64,000 bases of DNA from Gnetum montanum (taxonomy: Eukaryota; Streptophyta; Gnetopsida; Gnetales; Gnetaceae), in contig MNCI01016241.1 of the NCBI GenBank assembly GCA_015680685.1, positions 371,240 through 435,239 on the forward strand. Direction: 5' to 3'. The notes under the pieces were generated by a model. The model did no database searches and was not told the DNA's origin. It saw nothing but the letters and a program-made list of their open reading frames with translations. This document shows, piece by piece, positions 58,808-64,000 of this stretch; within the stretch, counting starts at the first letter, position 1; each line of letters opens with the position of its first letter. The position numbers and the translations under genes are program-made.

Positions 58808-60336
58808 AGACGAATAATCTGGCCACTAGCTACTTGATGAATCAAACGAAGCTGAGGCCCAAATAGGCTCGATGGTTGGCCATGTTGTCCGAATTTGATT
58901 TGCAATTGACTTACCATCTTGGAAAGGAGAACGTGGTGGCAAATGCATTGAGTTGTCGTCCTCAACCTGCCTCTCAGCTCTTTTTCATCATTGGGTCACA
59001 AACTTCACATGTTTAATGTGATGAAGTGTTGTTGGCTAAAATTCAAGATGGTTTGAAAAGGGACCCCCATATCATTGATTTAATGAAGCTAATAGAAACT
59101 GGGTGAGAACCAGAGTTCAAAATGAGGGATGGACTGCTTTGGTTTCGGGATAATCAGATATGCATTCCGGATTGGGATGGCTTACGCAAAGAGATAATCC
59201 GAGAATGCAATAACACATAGTGGGCAGGGCACCTTGGACAGCAAAGGACCTTGGCTTTCATTGAGAGAACCTTCTTCTGGCCAAAAATGTATTGGGACGT
59301 GATTTCTTATATCCATAAGTGTCTAGTGTGCCAACAGGATAAGGGGTCTACGGAGTGTCCAGGTGGTCTTCTGCTGCCCTTGGAAATCCCTCCATTTCCA
59401 TGAGCTATAGTGTCTATGGACTTCATCACAGGATTGCCAAATATTTAGGGCTTAAGTAGCATCATTGTTGTGGTGGAAAAATTCTCTAAATTTTCCATAT
59501 TCATTCCTTGTCCATCACAGTGCTCTGCTGAGGATACGGCAGCATACTATTTTGATAGGGTAGTTCAATATTTTGGGTTACCCATGAGCATCATTTTAGA
59601 CCAAGATCCACGCTTCACAAGTGCTTTCTGGCGAGCACTATTTGGCATGATGGGTACCATCTTCAAATTGTCAACAAGCTTTCATCTGCAGACCGATGGG
59701 CAGACAAAATGGATGAATCAGGTACTTGAAGAGTACCTTCATCACTATGTTCGTAGTGACCAAAAGAACTAGCCATTTCTATTAGGGATTGCCCAGCTAA
59801 GCTATAACATCTAGAAGCCCTCAGCTACTGGGTTTTCTCCTACAGAACTGGTAATGGAAAGGTAGCCCATCACCCCTCATATGGTTTCCCCCTCGTTGCA
59901 GGGTCGGCATCCCTCAGCAGATGAATTCTTGAAGAGGTGGTCTGAAAATTTTGATACAGCAAAGTATCATCTAGAGAGGGCAGTGAAATGAATGAAAAAG
60001 TATTCTGATTGAAAATGCTAGCCTCGTGAATTCAAGGTGGGAGATTAGGTCCTCTTGAAGTTTGGACCCACGTTAGTTTAAACTAAAATAGGGAACTACC
60101 TCCAAGCTGATGAGGCAGTATGATGGTCCCTTCCGGATCATCGATAAAATTAACTCTATGACATATAAGCTTCAACTACCGATTAATATGGACCGAGTCC
60201 ATCTAGTTTTTCATGTCAGCATGCTAAAGCCGTTACCGGATGGGTTCCCATATCTGGAGAGAAGCCTCTTGATCAGAGAGCGACCTTGTATACAATCTAT
60301 ACAAGGAAACAGAGTAGAATGCATTTGAAACTTCTA
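58808..60336 (+). pseudogene. Chromovirus RNase H end and integrase
   Basis: After the frameshift: TNNLATSYLMNQTKL and GKENVVANALSCRPQ (end of RNase H region). Integrase: H2C2 (GHLGQQRTLAFIERTFFWP, CLVCQQDKG; about 59220-59345), core with VSMDFITGLP (about 59413), GLPMSIILDQDPRFTSAFW (about 59575-59630) and QTDGQTKWMNQV (59692-59727). The third catalytic residue (QTERVNQ in the family) reads Lys, so it is inactive. The C-terminal GPF.I..I...YKLQLP and VHLVFHVSMLKP (60120-60230) lead into the chromodomain. Several frame changes and stops. Confidence 0.9.
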
Positions 60337-60480
60337 GACCATTGGCCATGGGGTAGATTTGAAAGTGGAGTTCCTCGTCCGCTGGAAACATCATCCTAAC
60401 ATAGACGATAATTGGGAACCACTGGAGCACTTGAGGTCCTAGGAAAACTTGATCCTAGACTTCTGTAGGGAGCATGCAAT
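60337..60480 (+). pseudogene. Chromodomain at the Pol C-terminus
   Basis: VEFLVRWKHHPNIDDNWEP, then LEHL, a stop, and ENLILDFCREHA. This is the chromodomain pattern YLVKWKGYP..E.TWEP..NL....L...Y, a module that targets chromovirus integration to chromatin marks. Its presence defines the chromovirus clade. One in-frame stop (about 60440). Confidence 0.88.
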
Positions 60481-61113
60481 TGACCTCCCACCTTGGCTGC
60501 TCCAATGATGGATGGAGAAACCTCCCATGTGAAAACAAAATTAGAAGAGGCGCGACATGCGATGCCTTATAGGATTCGAGAGTGAATTCCTATGGGAGTC
60601 GGCCTCAAACAGGGGAGGAAGGTGCCTAGAGCCATTCAAAGTGCTCTATAGGTGATAGGGCTTAAGATTCAAAGAGTGCTGAACTTGAGACCCCTAGATC
60701 TTTGGATCAAACGAGTCAGGGGACACCCTGGTACTCATGGATCCCTAGATCGGTACGTTCTATCATGTTGCAATGATAGACCACTTGATGTCCTCCCATT
60801 GCTTGGAATTTTAGGCTAGGTATGGAAGGATGGATAGTCCAAGTCTTGAGGGGTGATGCTCTTGACTTGGGTGTCAGATGCTAGGATGAGTCTGAATCCT
60901 AGGAAGATGATCAAGTTCAATAAAAATGCTTTACAGCCTTAGGCCCTAGCAGTTGGACCTTCCAGAACCAAAGATCCCTTCAAATTTAACTTAGAATAGC
61001 ATGGGTGTACTTCCCCAGAATTGACAGAATCCTCCCTTGATTTTGATGTAGCAGCCTCGTGGGTTACCCAGGCCATGCTCCGAGGTCATTACTCATTTTA
61101 AGCAGGGGAGGAT
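60481..61113 (+). other. 3' untranslated region and polypurine tract of the chromovirus
   Basis: No gene seen. AGCAGGGGAGGAT (61101-61113) directly before the 3' LTR is the polypurine tract. Confidence 0.75.
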
Positions 61114-61654
61114 TGTAAGAGAGATAGCAAGGTTGGTGGTGGCCTGCTACCTCCCCCACAGTTCGGGGGCCATGGGGGCATAAGGGATCCTCCACTCCTT
61201 GTGTCTTCGAAACCATACTAGCATGGTAATTTCATGCATTAGTAAGAGGAGGCTACAACCTACCTTGCCTAGGAGGGTTGCGTAGTTCATCTATGCTTTG
61301 GGGTGTTTTTACCGAGGGTGTCATGGGACGTGCTATGGGATGTTGTGTGCACTCCTTGGAGCGCGACACCAACTACCAGCATGCGATGATGAATCTGGAG
61401 GGTTCAGCTAGTAGTCCCCATGGTGTCCATGTGAGTGGAGCAAGGGAGTGTTATCTAGCTTGTTAGCATATCGCGAATATTGTTTATGAAACACCGCTCA
61501 GGAGACATGCTAACACTAACACATTGTTTGTTGGCATGTGTTTCAGGATTGTTGATTGTTGAGGCGTATTCCTCTTGATTTTTGTCCCAATTCAAAATTT
61601 GCTTGGGAAACTCTTGGGGTGCCAAACAACATGCTTAGGGACAACTTTGTTACA
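61114..61654 (+). repeat. 3' LTR of chromovirus
   Basis: Starts TGTAAGAG and ends TTGTTACA (TGTAA/TTACA inverted ends), preceded by the polypurine tract. Collinear with 54933-55463. It has lost a 24-base segment found in the 5' LTR near 55050. GUX sequence begins within about ten bases of its right end. Confidence 0.93.
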
Positions 61655-62256
61655 CATACAATCCTCCTCCCGCGTCCTCTTTTTCCCCAAAAAGCCTGGT
61701 CTTGCTCTGGTACTCCCACGTGTCATTCGACTAGAAGTGCTTCAAAAAGTTCATCCTACGTGGCACCCGATGCCACCACGTGTACACCTCGTTCAGCAAG
61801 CCCTAGTCCCCTCCATTATAGAACGCCATGCAGTGCCGCAGCCGCATGAGCCACGTGAACATGCACACCGACGACTCCACCACCATCATCCCAGAGTTGA
61901 ACGTGAACCAGCTGTTGTTGGTGGCAGTCACTTGGCGCATCTTGAATAGCCTATCCAGGCTACGTAGAACCACCAGGTCAGTGTCGATGAAAATCAACTT
62001 GCGGTAATCAGTCTGCTGCCACAGCTAGAGCTTGCTATAATTCCACTCATTGTAGCTATCCAACTTTGCCCGCAGGTTGCAGATGCATCGGATTGGGTGG
62101 ACAAGCCAACTAGGCAAGGTGCTAGGTGGGACCCATGGAGCCATCCACGAGCAGCAATAGATCGCGTGTGGACCCTGCCATCTAGATGCTCCAAGCCAAT
62201 GCGAGGACGCCACATAGGTACTGCAGGGACGAGTGGAGAATGTTGGTGTAGGCCTC
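61655..62256 (-). pseudogene. GUX-type glycosyltransferase (GT8), catalytic part, right of the insertion
   Basis: GUX enzymes transfer glucuronic acid to xylan. Right to left: EAYTNILHSSLQYLCGVLAL, stop (62182-62184), MAGSTRDLLLLVDGS, a frameshift near 62100, RAKLDSYNEWNYSKL, stop (62025-62027), LWQQTDYRKLIFIDTDLVVL with the metal-binding DTD at 61977-61985, NSWFTFNSGMMVVESS, CMAFYNGGD, stop (61803-61805, Gln in the family), NEVYTWWHRVPRRMNFLKHF, stop (61732-61734, Trp in the family), then RLFGEKED up to the LTR. Catalytic motifs survive but stops make it dead. It continues at 54932 beyond the retrotransposon. Sequence upstream of 62256 on this strand is not recognisable. Confidence 0.88.
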
Positions 62257-62369
62257 TTGTTCGAGCCCACCCCTTACGTACAAGGCGTAATGGAAATTCA
62301 AATAACAAGTTACAAGCACTAGTTATGGGACTAAAAAGACATGTTACCCATGCCTAAAGATCCCCTCTA

Positions 62370-63040
62370 ACTAAGGCTCATCTCACTTCTTGCTTCTCTT
62401 TTATTCTCTTTTTGGAATGGTGATTGATTTATGGGGATATTCTTGTGCCTTAGGGAGTGGATGACTCTAAGAGTATTAAAGCAAATTCAATGGAAGTAGT
62501 TAGTTGTAATTTAGACTAAGGATGGATGTTATCAGGTCATATTAACCACAAAATCCACAAGGGACTTCATGTGACCACGATATGGGACTCCATTCCACAC
62601 TGTGCTTCATCCACTTATGCTTTCCATAACTCACCTCACTGCCTTTTCTTATGTTGTTTCAATGTCTTGGTTTGATACGATCAAAGTTCTTTGATAGTTT
62701 CTTTGGTGATTTGGTCCTTAACTAATCATTACCATTAATCATCCATGGGGCCACAGACCCCTTAGTTTGAGGGCATGCAAGGACATTTAGGGCACAAGCT
62801 TTCTATGGGGAGGATCCACTTGCATACTTCTTAGTTTGGCTAGTTATGTTCCTCATCTCTTAGGCTATTTTGCATTCAAACCCTTCATACTCCATGTTGA
62901 TTACATCTAGTTTTGTACTCCTTAATTAAAATTCTCCATGAAATCTCCTTTTTTTTGAATTATCTAGCCCTCTTCACACATTTCATTATGTTCTAGGCTT
63001 CCTTGGCTCCCTTTGGACTCCAATTTAGTGAGAAATTTTT
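62370..63040 (+). other. Spacer of another plus-strand Athila-type element
   Basis: Homologous to the minus strand at 4850-4340 (AAGGGACTTC..., ACTCACCTCACTGCC, CCATTAATCATCC, GGGGAGGATCCACTTGCATA) and in part to 45.7 kb, so it is the same conserved region upstream of the internal promoter-like block. No open reading frame of note. Confidence 0.6.
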
Positions 63041-63115
63041 ACAAATAGTTGTGTCAACGTAACCCTATTGATGCAATCATGTCAACGTAGCACAAAAATT
63101 ATCTATATATACCAT
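63041..63115 (+). promoter_or_regulatory. Internal promoter-like block
   Basis: GTGTCAACGTAACCCTATTGATGCAATCATGTCAACGTAGC (direct repeat TGTCAACGTA) is followed by TCTATATATACC. Same layout as 4228-4320 and 46021-46067, at a similar distance ahead of the extra ORF. Confidence 0.45.
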
Positions 63116-63439
63116 AGGAATTAGCCATTTTTGCACATTTCTTCAAAACAAACGAGGATTTTTTGCCATTTCAAGAGCTCAAAGCCTTCTAGAGCCCATA
63201 ACTTGCAAACTGCTTGTCCAATTAATCCTATTTTTCAATCCTACAGCTACCGAAGGTGAGCTCTACATTGTGTGGGCCATAAACCTTAGGTTTTTTATGA
63301 AAAAAAATTTCAAATTTTTTTTGACTTCCACAAGGTTTAACTAATAAAATAATATTAAAATAACTAATTCATGAGAGTTAAACCTTTCTAATGAACTTTG
63401 ATAACTATCTAATTAAAATAATAAATTTGTCAAAATTAC

Positions 63440-64000
63440 AACTTAGCCAAAGTGTAACGAATTCAAAGAGACAAGGTACCCAATTGTTCCAAAGTTACAT
63501 ATCAAATGCTAATCTTTGGTCATGTTGTGATTACAAATGCCACCTAGACCAAGAGATAAACATTGAGCAGAGATGGAACCATCCCAATCAAGGGACAAGT
63601 AGCCAAGAGCTAGAAGGGGCCAACAGTTGGAATAGCCCTAGAACAAGTAGCAAAAACACGTGCAATGGGACCTCTTTAGGAGGTGCTCAAAGTGGAATCT
63701 ATTAGATAGATTTTTGAAGTTGAAATTAAGCAATCACACATGGATGAGGAACCAAAGCCAAGGCCAAACCTTGAGGTCACTTTGACTAATGTTTGCCTAA
63801 GGAAAATCAGGGCTAAGGAGATTCAACAAGTGGTTTTATAAAAACTAAACTTTGGTTCTTTCTCGGACTTTACCTCAGAAGAAGTTAAGACCCAACTCCA
63901 AATTTCTCCCATGTGGCCTACCATTACATCTAGTGGAGAATCATACATGGGGGAAATTATCTCTTCTAGAATAATAAGCAGCCAAATCCCATGGTGAAAA
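63440..64000 (+). pseudogene. Extra ORF (PF20167-like), start, running off the window
   Basis: The block GTGATTACAAATGCCACC at 63529 matches 36190. Frame 63391-63705 gives a Ser/Asn/Gly-rich N-terminal part; further on KLNFGSFSDFTSEEVKTQL (from about 63847) and SPMWPTI correspond to MELNFGPFEEFSPESVRD and SPLWPTL at 46.8 kb. Truncated by the window end; stops at 63706 and 63839. Confidence 0.6.

Overview
The window is nuclear DNA of a land plant with a large, repeat-rich genome. Three kinds of plant Ty3/gypsy LTR retrotransposon are present (Athila-type, Tat-type with two RNase H domains, and a chromovirus), along with decayed pieces of plant gene families (GUX glycosyltransferase, IQD calmodulin-binding protein, cytochrome P450). 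The density of old, nested, stop-ridden elements would suit a gymnosperm such as a conifer, but the sequence alone does not prove this. I see no intact host gene.

Layout, left to right. (1) 1-30316 is a minus-strand Athila-type complex. A gag (1-1790) and a complete but decayed element (gag 9.9-12.0 kb, protease, RT/RNase H 7.2-8.6 kb, integrase 6.0-7.2 kb, extra ORF 3.2-4.2 kb) share one LTR at 1849-3112; the outer 5' LTR lies at 29428-30316. (2) A 17.3-kb minus-strand Tat-lineage element (12011-29298, with 5-bp target duplications GTGTG on both sides) is inserted in the leader of that Athila element. Between its protease and its RT lies an intron-like 5.6-kb insert. That insert carries, on the opposite (+) strand, a degenerate multi-exon gene (19146-23587) whose first half resembles an NIF/FCP1-like HAD phosphatase domain. 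(3) 30.3-34.1 kb is AT-rich with no gene, followed by another gag remnant (minus, 34.15-35.33 kb). (4) 36.1-50.0 kb is the 3' half of a plus-strand Athila-type element. It is split by a complete, pol-less relative at 41636-48426 (LTR - tRNA-Asp primer site - gag - extra ORF - LTR). (5) 50.0-54.9 kb is lower-copy sequence with a P450 3' fragment, an IQD (IQ67) fragment and a tRNA-Asp-like sequence heading a tandem repeat. (6) 54.7-62.3 kb is a minus-strand GUX gene cut in two by a plus-strand chromovirus (54933-61654). (7) 62.4-64.0 kb is the 3' half of a further plus-strand Athila-type element running off the window.

How the parts relate. The window records successive insertions: Tat into Athila, pol-less Athila relative into Athila, chromovirus into GUX. 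The Athila-type copies repeatedly show one arrangement. A promoter-like block resembling U3 (short inverted or direct repeats plus a TATA box) precedes an extra ORF with a plant-transposon-protein-like domain (PF20167-type) and, in the one copy where it can be followed, a coiled coil; the LTR U3 regions carry copy-specific short-repeat arrays. The antisense gene in the Tat element is the most unusual object. It keeps canonical GT-AG introns, as expected if it is carried opposite to the genomic RNA and so is never spliced during retrotransposition.

Single N characters at 5537, 12702, 46110 and 54542 sit at duplicated ends, homopolymers or missing segments and look like assembly seams. All family assignments come from reading translations by eye; no database search was possible.
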